Of a stretch of DNA of 45,636 nucleotides, positions 25,067 through 33,575 are shown piece by piece. This DNA is from Acrocarpospora corrugata (GTDB lineage Bacteria; Actinomycetota; Actinomycetes; Streptosporangiales; Streptosporangiaceae): the NCBI RefSeq assembly GCF_009687845.1, contig NZ_BLAD01000095.1, forward strand, positions 5,049 to 50,684, in the 5' to 3' direction. Numbering within the stretch: the stretch's first letter is position 1; the number at the start of each line of letters is the position of its first letter. Below the pieces are notes generated by a model that saw nothing but the letters and a program-made list of their open reading frames with translations, did no database searches and had not been told where the DNA came from. A program made the translations under genes and the position numbers.

Positions 25067-26258
25067 CGGGGACGTGGATCCAGCAGTGCTCGGTGAAGCC
25101 CTTATCGGGGACCACGGCCGTGATCTGGTTGAACCGCCAGGTCGGATCCCCCTCGAAGGCGCTCATGACGGACTCTTCGTAAATATCGTCGGAAACGATG
25201 ACGACGTGGTAGCCGGAGGCGGTGGCCAGGGCTTCCTTCGCGGCCGCGGAGTCGCGCATGCGGCAGGCGCGGATGATGCTGTGGCCGCCGTACCCGTTCG
25301 CGCCCAGCAGGACGACGCCTTCGTCGAGGGCGACCCGCATCCGTACCACCAGTTCGGGGCGGACCGGGCGATTCGCGGCGGCGAGCCCGCTGGCCAGCTC
25401 GCGCAGGAACCAGCGCACGACCCGCGGCTCGTCGATGCCCGGGGGCATCACGACGAGCCGCCCGTCGCCCTGCTCCTGGACGTGGCAGCCGCGCATCGGC
25501 CGGAGCGCCGCCGCGAGCGCGCCGTCCAGCACCCGGACGAGAACCTCCTGCAGCCGTAGCTGCTCCCCCGGCGGCCGTTTGCTGTACGCCTCGATGTCCA
25601 CCGCGACACACAACCGCCGGGCCCCGCTCACAACCTGCGGATCCGGGTCAACCGGCTCCCTGACCGACATGACCGGCGAATACGTGCCGTCCACCAGGCT
25701 GAGGACGAACGGCTGCCGTTCCGGCGTGGCCGCCTCGACCTCCAGGCCCAGCTCGGGGTCGGCCAGTTTCGCGGACACGGCGATCGTCCCGGTCAGCGAG
25801 GTCACCCCCGGCGGGACCTGCAACAACACCCGCGCCACCCGGCTACCGTCGGTCAGCCCGGCCGACCCGGCGGCCGGGCGCAGCCGCCAGCGGAATTCGG
25901 CCCGGCCGTCCCCGAACGTGGTCAGATTGCCCAGCGCGTCCGCGTCGTCGTAACGGCTGGCCGACAGCTGCCGCCCGACGACCTCGCCCCCGTCCAGGGA
26001 GACCTCGAAAACGGCCTCCAGATACGTCATTCCCTCGGTCGGTTCCTCAAGGTCGAACGGGAAGAGCAGTTGCAGATACGACCAAAGGTGCGCGCCGCGC
26101 GCCGCCGCGACCTCCGGCGGCAGCTCCTCCGGCGCGACATCCAGCACGGACGGCCGCCCCAGGCTGATCGCGGCCTCCCGGTTGAACCGGGTCCCCGCCC
26201 CCATCAGCGGCTCCTCGGCCCCCAGGTCGAGCTGGACAAGCACGTCATATCCATTCAC
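25044..26258 (-). CDS. protein with C-terminal degenerate class III nucleotide-cyclase domain
   Basis: 404 aa from GTG 26258, with AGGAGG 6 nt upstream. Residues 1-205 are a beta-rich domain of unknown kind. Residues 215-400 look like a class III adenylate/guanylate cyclase catalytic domain: CVAVDIEAYS (D221 as first metal ligand), QEQGDGRLVVMP (D265 as second), VRMRVALDEG, and GYGGHSIIRACRMRDS. In the last motif the Arg is kept but the Asn that stabilises the transition state is replaced, so cyclase activity is doubtful. The gene is 27 bp downstream of the CHAT protease gene in the same operon. It may bind a nucleotide signal and regulate or serve the protease (inference). Confidence 0.8.
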   Translation of the reverse strand: MNGYDVLVQLDLGAEEPLMGAGTRFNREAAISLGRPSVLDVAPEELPPEVAAARGAHLWSYLQLLFPFDLEEPTEGMTYLEAVFEVSLDGGEVVGRQLSASRYDDADALGNLTTFGDGRAEFRWRLRPAAGSAGLTDGSRVARVLLQVPPGVTSLTGTIAVSAKLADPELGLEVEAATPERQPFVLSLVDGTYSPVMSVREPVDPDPQVVSGARRLCVAVDIEAYSKRPPGEQLRLQEVLVRVLDGALAAALRPMRGCHVQEQGDGRLVVMPPGIDEPRVVRWFLRELASGLAAANRPVRPELVVRMRVALDEGVVLLGANGYGGHSIIRACRMRDSAAAKEALATASGYHVVIVSDDIYEESVMSAFEGDPTWRFNQITAVVPDKGFTEHCWIHVPVREPDQH

Positions 26259-26285
26259 GCGACACCTCCTGGTTCGGTTACACGG

Positions 26286-29129
26286 TCACTGCGGCAGCCC
26301 GAACAGGGTGAAAGCCGCCCAACTCTGCGGCGACGCCGCCACCATCGAACACTGCGCGGCCCGAAGCGCCTGCGCGGTGCCGAGCGGTGTGTTCAGGTGT
26401 ACGTCGTGGAAGCGGCGAAGCAGCCGCAAACTGTCCCGCTCGATGACGGGCCACAGGGTCATCAGCACGGCCACCGGTCCGGCGCTCAGGAACGCCCGGC
26501 TCAGCCCGATGACGCCGTCCCCGGTGACCTGCCCCGACCCGGTTTCGCAGGCCGCGAGCACGACGAGCGGAACCGGGAGGTCGAGCGTGTGCACGACGTC
26601 CGCGGTCAGCTTGCCGGACGCCAGCGCGACAAAGGACGCCATCGGGTCGGCCGGCAGCGCTTCCGCGTGCGAGGCCAGGCAGAGGACGCCCGGGCGGCGG
26701 GAGACTCCGTCCAGCAGCGCTACGTCGGTGGCCTCGGCTCCCCGATAGATCTCCGCCTCGGCGAACAACTCGCTCACCACCCGGAAACCGTTCCGCAGGA
26801 TCGGCAGCCGCCGATATCCCGCCGGCATCGGCTCCGGGTCGACGAGCGCGCAGATCCGCGAAGGCTTCTCCCCGCTGGTACGGCGGGCCAGCAGCGGCGG
26901 CAGGATCGAGGCCGCCGGGAGGACCGTGGTGGCGTGGCGTTCCACCAGATACTTGCCGTCGGCGTCGCGCAGCGCGTGGAACGGGACGCTCAGCAGTGCG
27001 TCGTGGGGCACCAGGGTGACGACGGTCTCCGGGTCCTCGGGCAGCAGGTGCGCGATCGGATCCCAGAGGATCTCGCCGAGCGCCCGGAACAGGTCACGTA
27101 CCCGCAGGTCGTCGACCTTGGTGACCCGGAACCAGTGCTGCAACTCCTCGGTCAGTGCGGTGAGCGCGGGGCCGTCCACCTGGCTGTCGACGGTTTCGAC
27201 CGTGCCGTCGGGGTCTGCAACGAAGATGATGAGGCGGTCCTCGAACCGGAAGTATTCGACGATCGGCCTGTCGTATTCCGCCAGGAGCGCCGTCATTCGG
27301 GCGGGAGTCAGGGCCGGTGCCGCGTCCCTGCCGGTCATCAGGTCGGCGAACGCCCGCGCCCGCGCCATTTCCGAAGCGGCCAGGGCGTCGATCGGCGCGC
27401 CCAGGTCCAGCATCGTCCCGACCAGGCATCCGTGCAGCTCACGGGCCTGCTCCATCATCAGGATGCGTTCCCAGTCGGTGACGATCCTGGCCCGCCATTG
27501 CTCGATATATCGCCCGAGCCGGGCGATCACCTCCGTGTTACTCGCCCGGAACAGCCGCGCGTTCCCGACCGGATCGAGCCGCTGAAGGTACCCGCGATAG
27601 TGCTCCAGCCGCGCGACCGCCCCGGTGAGCACAACCGCCGCATTCTTCACGACCATGACCAGCCCAGCGTCATCACCCTGCCGGACAGCGCCACCATGCC
27701 CAGCCGCGACCCCGTTCCCTGCAACGTCGCCGCGCCCAGCCTCGTAACCGCCCCCCGCAACATCACCGTTCCCTGCAACGTCACCGCGCCCAGCCGCGGC
27801 CCCGTTCCCCGTAACGTCGCCGCGCCCGGCCGCGTAACCGCCCCCCGCAACATCACCGCGCCCAGCAACATCACCCCGCCCAGCCGCGGCCCCGTTCCCC
27901 GTAACGTCGCCGCGCCCGGCCGCGTCGCTGGACGGCAGGGCAGCCCCGATGTGCGAATCATCGCGGAACGGCGCTTCATCGCCGGAGGGCTGCGCGCCTG
28001 CCGGCGCCGAAGATGGCGCGCTGTTCGCCGGGGGGAGTGATGCCGCCTGGGCCAGTCGGCGTTCCCATTGTTGTTCGTGGGCGTCGAGTTCTTCTGGGGA
28101 GGCGCCGGATACCAGGCGGGCGAGGAGGGCTTCACGGTTGGTGCGGAGAGGGTGGGTTGGGGGGAGTATGTGGAGGTCGGCGGCCAGGGCTTCGGAGATG
28201 CGGGCGCGTAGGTGTGTGGCCAGGTGAGTGAGTTCGCCGGCTACTGCGGAGACTTCTCGGGTGAAGGTGGGCAGGTCGGATGGGGCTCGGTCGAGGCGGG
28301 CCAAGCGGGCGGTCGCGGCTTCGATTTCGGTGCTGGACTTGCTGAGGGGTGAGCCGAGGTGGCCGGAGGACGCGAGTGCTTCGATGAGATGTCGGTCGAA
28401 TGCGAGGGACTCGTTCACATCGTGCAGGAAGCGCCGCCAGGCGCCGGTCACCAGTTCGCCGAAGCTGATCTCGCGACGTAACTCGGTCGCGTCGTGCAGG
28501 CCCGCCATGAGGGCGGAAAGGTCCCCCAGGGCGAAATTTCGGGATATGCGCTGGTCGAGGATTCTCAATCGCGCGAAGACCGATCCCGGTTCGTCCTCCC
28601 CCGATTCGTCGCCGGCGGAGGGTACGCGCCGGCCGTGGTCGTTATTTGGGTCGCCGGGAACGGAGCGCTCCAAAGTCGCCGCGGCGTCGTCGGATTCGGC
28701 GTTGATGGTGGCTTCGTAGTGGGTTGGGCGGCCGTCGAAAGTCAGGCCGGCCAGGGTGACCGTGCCACGCAGGGCTGAACCGTTCACGTGGAGGCGTGCC
28801 GTACCCGCCGTGGCTTGGAGGGGGAGGTCGAACGCTGTCCCCATCGGACTCGTCACCGTGTTCCACCACATGGGCGGAGCCGTCGGCGCGTGAAGTGCGC
28901 CGAGAGTCGCCGTTATGCCGGAGCCGTCCGCCGTGAGGTCGGCGTCTTCGTCGCCGGATATCACCCAGGTCAGACTGCCGGGTTCCATCCCGGGAGAGTT
29001 CAACAGGAATTGCGGAGAAAGATCCCACTCGACGGTTATGCCGACAGCAGGACAGGGAACCCCGTCGATCACAGGCGAGGCCGTACCCGCAAAGCGCCAC
29101 CCGGAGTGAGACTCTGGCCGTTCCGCCAC
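26286..29129 (-). CDS. CHAT-domain caspase-like protease
   Basis: 947 aa. Residues about 1-135 form a beta-sandwich-like domain of unknown type, followed by helical regions (TELRREISFGELVTGAWRRFLHDVNESLAF...). A Gly/Arg/Asp-rich low-complexity segment lies at about residues 403-480. The C-terminal third is a CHAT domain: PHDALLSVPFHALRDADGKYLVERHATTVLPAASIL, catalytic His821 in LCLASHAEA and Cys861 in LVVLAACETGSGQ, then GVIGLSRAFLSAGPVAVLMTLWPV, and a typical end SPQSWAAFTLFGLPQ. CHAT proteases in bacteria cleave partner proteins after activation by a linked sensor. It starts at GTG 29129 with no ribosome site; TACGAT 8 nt upstream could be a -10 for a nearly leaderless message. It forms an operon with the cyclase-like gene. 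Confidence 0.9.
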   Translation of the reverse strand: MAERPESHSGWRFAGTASPVIDGVPCPAVGITVEWDLSPQFLLNSPGMEPGSLTWVISGDEDADLTADGSGITATLGALHAPTAPPMWWNTVTSPMGTAFDLPLQATAGTARLHVNGSALRGTVTLAGLTFDGRPTHYEATINAESDDAAATLERSVPGDPNNDHGRRVPSAGDESGEDEPGSVFARLRILDQRISRNFALGDLSALMAGLHDATELRREISFGELVTGAWRRFLHDVNESLAFDRHLIEALASSGHLGSPLSKSSTEIEAATARLARLDRAPSDLPTFTREVSAVAGELTHLATHLRARISEALAADLHILPPTHPLRTNREALLARLVSGASPEELDAHEQQWERRLAQAASLPPANSAPSSAPAGAQPSGDEAPFRDDSHIGAALPSSDAAGRGDVTGNGAAAGRGDVAGRGDVAGGGYAAGRGDVTGNGAAAGRGDVAGNGDVAGGGYEAGRGDVAGNGVAAGHGGAVRQGDDAGLVMVVKNAAVVLTGAVARLEHYRGYLQRLDPVGNARLFRASNTEVIARLGRYIEQWRARIVTDWERILMMEQARELHGCLVGTMLDLGAPIDALAASEMARARAFADLMTGRDAAPALTPARMTALLAEYDRPIVEYFRFEDRLIIFVADPDGTVETVDSQVDGPALTALTEELQHWFRVTKVDDLRVRDLFRALGEILWDPIAHLLPEDPETVVTLVPHDALLSVPFHALRDADGKYLVERHATTVLPAASILPPLLARRTSGEKPSRICALVDPEPMPAGYRRLPILRNGFRVVSELFAEAEIYRGAEATDVALLDGVSRRPGVLCLASHAEALPADPMASFVALASGKLTADVVHTLDLPVPLVVLAACETGSGQVTGDGVIGLSRAFLSAGPVAVLMTLWPVIERDSLRLLRRFHDVHLNTPLGTAQALRAAQCSMVAASPQSWAAFTLFGLPQ
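27690..27923 (-). repeat. 90-bp tandem repeat inside the CHAT gene
   Basis: A 30-residue unit rich in GRGDV, GNG and GGGY is repeated about 2.6 times. Unit 1 corresponds to 27834-27923, unit 2 to 27744-27833 and a diverged partial third unit runs to about 27690. Within each unit a shorter 6-residue (18-bp) beat is visible. The reading frame is kept. Confidence 0.85.
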
Positions 29130-29250
29130 GATTGTTGATCGTAGAGAGTTACGTCCAAGTACGCCAGGTCCGACCAGAATGCTCCGCCTTCAATCCTGTT
29201 CAGCGGTTCAATCGGGGAGTACGGCGGATGTCACGAAGGCGAGGCGACAC

Positions 29251-32148
29251 GTGCGAAACGAACCCGACGGCGCTGGGATCGTCGCGAAAAGTGGATTTGT
29301 CGGGCGGGAGCGTGAACTCGCCCTGCTCAAACAGGCCTGGAAGAGCACCCAGAACAACGAGACCCGAATCATCAGTATTGAGGGCGATCCGGGCATCGGT
29401 AAAACCGCATTGATACGTCGATTCCTCCGCGAAATCACCCCGGAATCTCTCGTCTGGGCCAGCGGTGACGAAGCCGAAACCAACCTCCCCTGGGGCGTAC
29501 TTTCACAAATCGCTCAGGTATTGGGAACGCCGGGCGGCCCGTGGGAGGCCCGCGCCGATCCCGTCTTCGTCGGCCCGGCCCTGGCCCGGGAACTCCAGGA
29601 CTGCAAGGACTTGGTCCTCGTCATCGACGACGCCCAGTGGGCGGACCGCCTGTCGCTGGCCACGCTCCGCCTGGCCGCACGCCGCCTCCTCGCCGACCCG
29701 ATCATGCTCATTATGATCCACCAGACCCCCGCCGCCCTCGATCGCCTCGTCCACGACCACCCGGCCCCCGACCTGGACGACGGCTGGCGCCGCCTGTTCG
29801 ACTCCGACCGCGGCCTGCGCATCCCGCTCACCGGCCTGCCGGCTCCCGACCTGATCCGCCTGGCCGTCGACTCCGGCCATCCCGGCCTCTCCCCCGGCGG
29901 CGCGGCCCGCCTCCACGCCCACACCGACGGCCACCCCCTGCACGCCCGCCACCTGCTCGCCGAACTCCCCACCCACGCGATCAGCTACGGCCACGGCCCC
30001 CTCCCCGCCCCCCGAACTCTCGCCACCGCGATCAGATCCCGCCTGGCCAGATGCGCCCCCGACACGTACGCCCTGGTGGCCGCCGCCGCCGTCCTCGGCA
30101 ACAAGTCCACCCTCACCGCACTGCGCGACCTGACCGGGAACCCATCCTGGGACGCCATCGCCGAAGCCGTCGAAATGCGGCTGCTGGAGGAGGTTCCCGG
30201 GTCAGCGGGGCTCGAACTCGGGTTCCCCGGGGCGATGGTCAGGGGCCTCGTCTACCACGAGGTCGACCGGGGCCGGCGGCGTGAGCTGCATCGGCGTGCG
30301 GCGGCGCGAGGCGGGGCAGGCGCGCTGTGGCACCGGATCGCGGCCGCGGACGGCCCCGACGAAGAACTCGCCGACGACGTCGAACGAGAGGCACGCACCC
30401 AACTGGCACACGGCCAGATCCCTTTGGCCGCCACCCAGTGGCGACATGCTCTGGAACTGACTCCACCGGGCGCGACCCGCGCCCCCCGGCTGCTGGGCGC
30501 GGTCGAAGCCCTGCTCGTCGCCGGCGACATCGCCACCAGCCTGGAGTACCAGGGAGAGGTCGCCGCGCTCGGAGACGCAGGTCGGGACGGGATCGTCCAG
30601 GAATCGACAGGCAGTGGGCCGGAAAGCCGGAATGAGATTGTCGGGGAAGCGGCAAGTGGCATCGGACGGTGGGCCGACTATGTGGTCGGATATCAGCTGA
30701 TGTTGACCGGGCATGTCGCCGAAGCCGCGGCGACGCTGCTGCGGGCGTTGGGTTCGGCCGAGCGTCATTCGCGGGAACCGGTAGATCTGGAAGCCAGAAT
30801 CGCGTCTCAGCTGGTCATCATCGGCGTGCTCACCGTGTCGTACCCGGAAATGGTCGAGCACGCCACGACAGCGGTACAGAAGGCACGGGAGCCGTGGGTT
30901 GCGGCGTTCGCGTGGTTTGCGAAGTCGCTTGCGCTGGCGGTGGTCGGGCGGGGTGGGGAGGCGCTGGACGCGCTGGCGGGGGTGGACGCGCCGGGGGCGC
31001 CGTCCGGGCTGGACGGGCTGGTCGCGAGGGGAATCATCCGGCTCTGGACCGATGATCCCGCGGGTGGCCGTGATGATCTCGCGGCCGCGGTGAATCGGGC
31101 CGCGCGGGGCGAATCGCTGCGGGTGGGGCAGGCGCTGGGGTTTCTGGGGGAGGCCGAGTATCGGCTGGGAGCGCTCGGCGAAGCCGTCCTGCACGCGGAG
31201 CTGGCGGTGGGTGACGCCGAGGACAACGGGCGCATGTGGGATTACGCGATGTTGCACGCCATCGCGTGTTATCCGCTGGCGGCGCAGGGGGCGTGGGAGC
31301 GGGCCGAGGCGCATGCGGAGCAGGCCAGCAGGTGGGCCCGGCTGGTGGGGACTCCGGCCGCGGTGGTCTACGCGGCGATGGCGCAAGCCGTACTAGCGCA
31401 GGCCAGGAATGATCCGGCGTGGCTGCTGGTCGCGGCGGAGGAGGTGGCGAACATCTATCCGACGCCGGAGCCGGGCACGCACCTGTTCGGGCCGGTCCGC
31501 GCGGACGCGCTCGCCCAGCTGGGGCGGATCGCCGAAGCCGAGGCTGCGCTGGCGGCGTTCCAGGCCAGGCTCGGGACGACCAGGCGGGGGTCGATCGAGA
31601 TGTGCGCGGCCCGGGTACGCGCCCAGATCGCGACCGCGTCCGGACGGCATCACGACGCGTTGCACGAATGCCGTATCGCCCTGCAGATCGCCCGCGAGAT
31701 CGGGTTACGCCTGGAGGCGGCGCGGATCGAGTTGCTCACCGGCAGGTGCCAGCACGCGCTCGGCCGTCGCGCGGCGGCCGAGCGGTCCTTCCGTTCAGCG
31801 ATGGAACACTTCACCGCGATCGGCGCGAACGCCTACGTCACCCAGACCCTGGACGCCGCCCACGCGGCCGGCCTGACCCTGGACGCGCCCCCGGCCGCGC
31901 TCGGCTCGCTCACCCCGGCCGAGCGCGCGGTGGTCACCCTGGCCACGGCGGGGAACTCCAACCGGGAGATCGCCGAACGCCTGGTCCTCAGCGTGAAAAC
32001 CGTCGAATTCCACCTCACCAACGTGTTCAGGAAGCTCGACATCGGCACCCGCGACGAGCTCCGCCGGGTGCTCCCCGAGCCAGGGTGGCCGCCCGAAATC
32101 CCTGGGGTCCGACCCGGAAGTCCCCGCCCGGTCCGCCACCTACGCTGA
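29251..32148 (+). CDS. LAL-type LuxR transcriptional regulator with AAA ATPase domain
   Basis: 965 aa from GTG 29251, with GAGG 6 nt upstream; in-frame codons back to 29179 give no domain. The N terminus has the STAND-like ATPase: GFVGRERELALLKQAW, Walker A GDPGIGKTALI and Walker B LVLVIDDAQWADRLSL. A long TPR-like helical middle follows. The C-terminal LuxR helix-turn-helix is at about residues 887-941 (LTPAERAVVTLATAGNSNREIAERLVLSVKTVEFHLTNVFRKLDI). These LAL proteins are activators that need ATP and an inducer. It is divergent from the CHAT operon with a 121-bp gap and is a natural candidate to control that operon. The secreted-protein gene 33 bp downstream may be co-transcribed. Confidence 0.93.
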   Translation: MRNEPDGAGIVAKSGFVGRERELALLKQAWKSTQNNETRIISIEGDPGIGKTALIRRFLREITPESLVWASGDEAETNLPWGVLSQIAQVLGTPGGPWEARADPVFVGPALARELQDCKDLVLVIDDAQWADRLSLATLRLAARRLLADPIMLIMIHQTPAALDRLVHDHPAPDLDDGWRRLFDSDRGLRIPLTGLPAPDLIRLAVDSGHPGLSPGGAARLHAHTDGHPLHARHLLAELPTHAISYGHGPLPAPRTLATAIRSRLARCAPDTYALVAAAAVLGNKSTLTALRDLTGNPSWDAIAEAVEMRLLEEVPGSAGLELGFPGAMVRGLVYHEVDRGRRRELHRRAAARGGAGALWHRIAAADGPDEELADDVEREARTQLAHGQIPLAATQWRHALELTPPGATRAPRLLGAVEALLVAGDIATSLEYQGEVAALGDAGRDGIVQESTGSGPESRNEIVGEAASGIGRWADYVVGYQLMLTGHVAEAAATLLRALGSAERHSREPVDLEARIASQLVIIGVLTVSYPEMVEHATTAVQKAREPWVAAFAWFAKSLALAVVGRGGEALDALAGVDAPGAPSGLDGLVARGIIRLWTDDPAGGRDDLAAAVNRAARGESLRVGQALGFLGEAEYRLGALGEAVLHAELAVGDAEDNGRMWDYAMLHAIACYPLAAQGAWERAEAHAEQASRWARLVGTPAAVVYAAMAQAVLAQARNDPAWLLVAAEEVANIYPTPEPGTHLFGPVRADALAQLGRIAEAEAALAAFQARLGTTRRGSIEMCAARVRAQIATASGRHHDALHECRIALQIAREIGLRLEAARIELLTGRCQHALGRRAAAERSFRSAMEHFTAIGANAYVTQTLDAAHAAGLTLDAPPAALGSLTPAERAVVTLATAGNSNREIAERLVLSVKTVEFHLTNVFRKLDIGTRDELRRVLPEPGWPPEIPGVRPGSPRPVRHLR

Positions 32149-32181
32149 GCGCACATCCACCCGTAGGAGGCCTGACCCCTC

Positions 32182-33198
32182 ATGCGCAGCCGCTCCATGA
32201 TCGCCCTGATCACCACGGCGATCCTGGCCGTCCCCGGCCACTCGCTCGCCTCGACCCACCAGGACCCCACCAACGGCTTCTCCGCGAAGGGGCCGTGGAA
32301 TACGAAAATCCCGCGCCATGTACGGCTTGCGCCCAACTCCCAAGCCATCGTCAACAACATCAAGCTCGACAAAGAGCAGAATTTCGGCTCGTGGGCCATC
32401 AACACTGACGAATACTCGGCCCCCATCTACAAAGTCGGCCGCCACACGCCCAAGAAGAAGTGGACGTTCTCCGACTGCCTGAACCTGCCCCACCTGGCCC
32501 CGGTGATCGCCGACAGCCTCGCCGCCGTCCCGACCCCGGCCGACCTGATCGTCTCCAAGGGCACCGACGCCTCGGTGGCGATCTACCAGCCGTCCACGGA
32601 CACGTACTGGGACTTCTGGCGGGCCGAGAAGGACGCCGCCGGGAACTGGTCGGCGTGCTGGGGCGGCAAGATCGAGCGCTACTCCAAGAACCCCGGTATC
32701 TTCACCAACCCGCTGGGCGCGACGGCCACCGGCCTGCCGTTCGGCGCGTTCTCCATCCGGATCGAGGAACTCCGCCGGGGCCGCATCGACCACGCGCTCA
32801 ACATCGTCACGGTACGAACCCGGGCGAACTGCAACTCCTGGCCGGCCACGCGCAACGATGGCTGGGTCGAGGGCGCCGACATCCCATGCGAGGGGCAGCG
32901 TTTCCGGCTGGATCCCACTTTCGACGTGAACACGCTGACCAGCCCGGCTGCGCGGACGATCGCGCGGGCCATGCAGGAGTACGGCCTGATCATGACCGAC
33001 AAGGGGGGCGCGCTCGTCACGTACGCCGAGGATCCCCGTCCGTACATGGCCGCCAACGGCGGCGTCGACCCGTACACGCTGCTTTTCGACCCCACTGACC
33101 TGGTCCCGGACGGTTCCGAGAAATACCTGGTCCTGTCCGAGATCCCGGTCGAGCGCCTGCAGGCCCTCCCCATGGACTACGGCCGTCCCCGGCCGTGA
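32182..33198 (+). CDS. secreted hypothetical protein
   Basis: 338 aa with a Sec signal peptide (MRSRSMIALITTAILAVPGHSLA) behind a good AGGAGG. The mature protein contains FSAKGPWNTKIP, FGSWAINTDEYSAPIYKVG and YQPSTDTYWDFWRAEKDAAGNWSACWGGKI, then EELRRGRIDHALNIVTVRTRANCNSWPATRND and EYGLIMTDKGGALVTYAEDPRPYMAANG. The paired Trp/Tyr-rich beta strands suggest a secreted beta-sandwich, and actinomycete relatives of this kind are uncharacterised. There are four cysteines in the mature part. The gene follows the LuxR gene by 33 bp and ends before a strong terminator hairpin. Confidence 0.85.
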   Translation: MRSRSMIALITTAILAVPGHSLASTHQDPTNGFSAKGPWNTKIPRHVRLAPNSQAIVNNIKLDKEQNFGSWAINTDEYSAPIYKVGRHTPKKKWTFSDCLNLPHLAPVIADSLAAVPTPADLIVSKGTDASVAIYQPSTDTYWDFWRAEKDAAGNWSACWGGKIERYSKNPGIFTNPLGATATGLPFGAFSIRIEELRRGRIDHALNIVTVRTRANCNSWPATRNDGWVEGADIPCEGQRFRLDPTFDVNTLTSPAARTIARAMQEYGLIMTDKGGALVTYAEDPRPYMAANGGVDPYTLLFDPTDLVPDGSEKYLVLSEIPVERLQALPMDYGRPRP

Positions 33199-33204
33199 TC
33201 AACA

Positions 33205-33239
33205 GGTCCGGGCGGCGGGCCCCACAAGCCGCCCGGACC
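33205..33239. terminator. bidirectional terminator hairpin
   Basis: A perfect 12-bp G/C stem: GGTCCGGGCGGC (33205-33216) pairs with GCCGCCCGGACC (33228-33239) across an 11-nt loop. It sits between the stop of the secreted protein (+) and that of the small GPGG protein (-). Confidence 0.8.
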
Positions 33240-33259
33240 GCACGGCGACCGGTCCCTCG

Positions 33260-33409
33260 CTAGACGTGGAAAATACTGACGCCGCCCGGTCCCACCAGCA
33301 GGCCGACGACGATGAGGACGATCCCCCAGAGGATGTCCCGACGAGCCAGGATGACGTAGATCCCGGCGATCACGAGTACTACGGCGATAAGCCAAAGCAG
33401 AGTAGCCAT
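33260..33409 (-). CDS. GPGG-motif small membrane protein
   Basis: 49 aa from ATG 33409; a longer frame to 33526 is not credible. The sequence is almost entirely two hydrophobic helices (MATLLWLIAVVLVIAGIYVILA and ILWGIVLIVVGLLV) joined by RRD, ending GPGGVSIF. This matches the 'GPGG-motif small membrane protein' family that is widespread in actinobacteria and of unknown function. GGGAG lies 3 nt before the start codon. The gene converges with the secreted protein. Confidence 0.85.
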   Translation of the reverse strand: MATLLWLIAVVLVIAGIYVILARRDILWGIVLIVVGLLVGPGGVSIFHV

Positions 33410-33575
33410 AGGCTCCCACTGCCCTGAGCAAGAGGCCACTAACTCACCCAATCGGAATAAATAGGCATATATCACCCCTGGATCCGCCCTAAGCTTCCTG
33501 CGGCGCTGGGGGTTCAACTGATCCACTTATTAGGGGATAATTCCGGCAGAAGATCCTCCCGACCGGATAGGCCTC

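Noticed and set aside
27690-27923. Tandem repeats considered as a CRISPR array
   Set aside because: Units are contiguous without spacers, lie inside a coding region, and keep the reading frame.
26070-28040. A 656-codon plus-strand open frame opposite the CHAT gene
   Set aside because: The minus strand has the CHAT catalytic motifs. The repeated segments in the plus-strand frame (such as NVAAPGRV) only mirror the 90-bp repeat.
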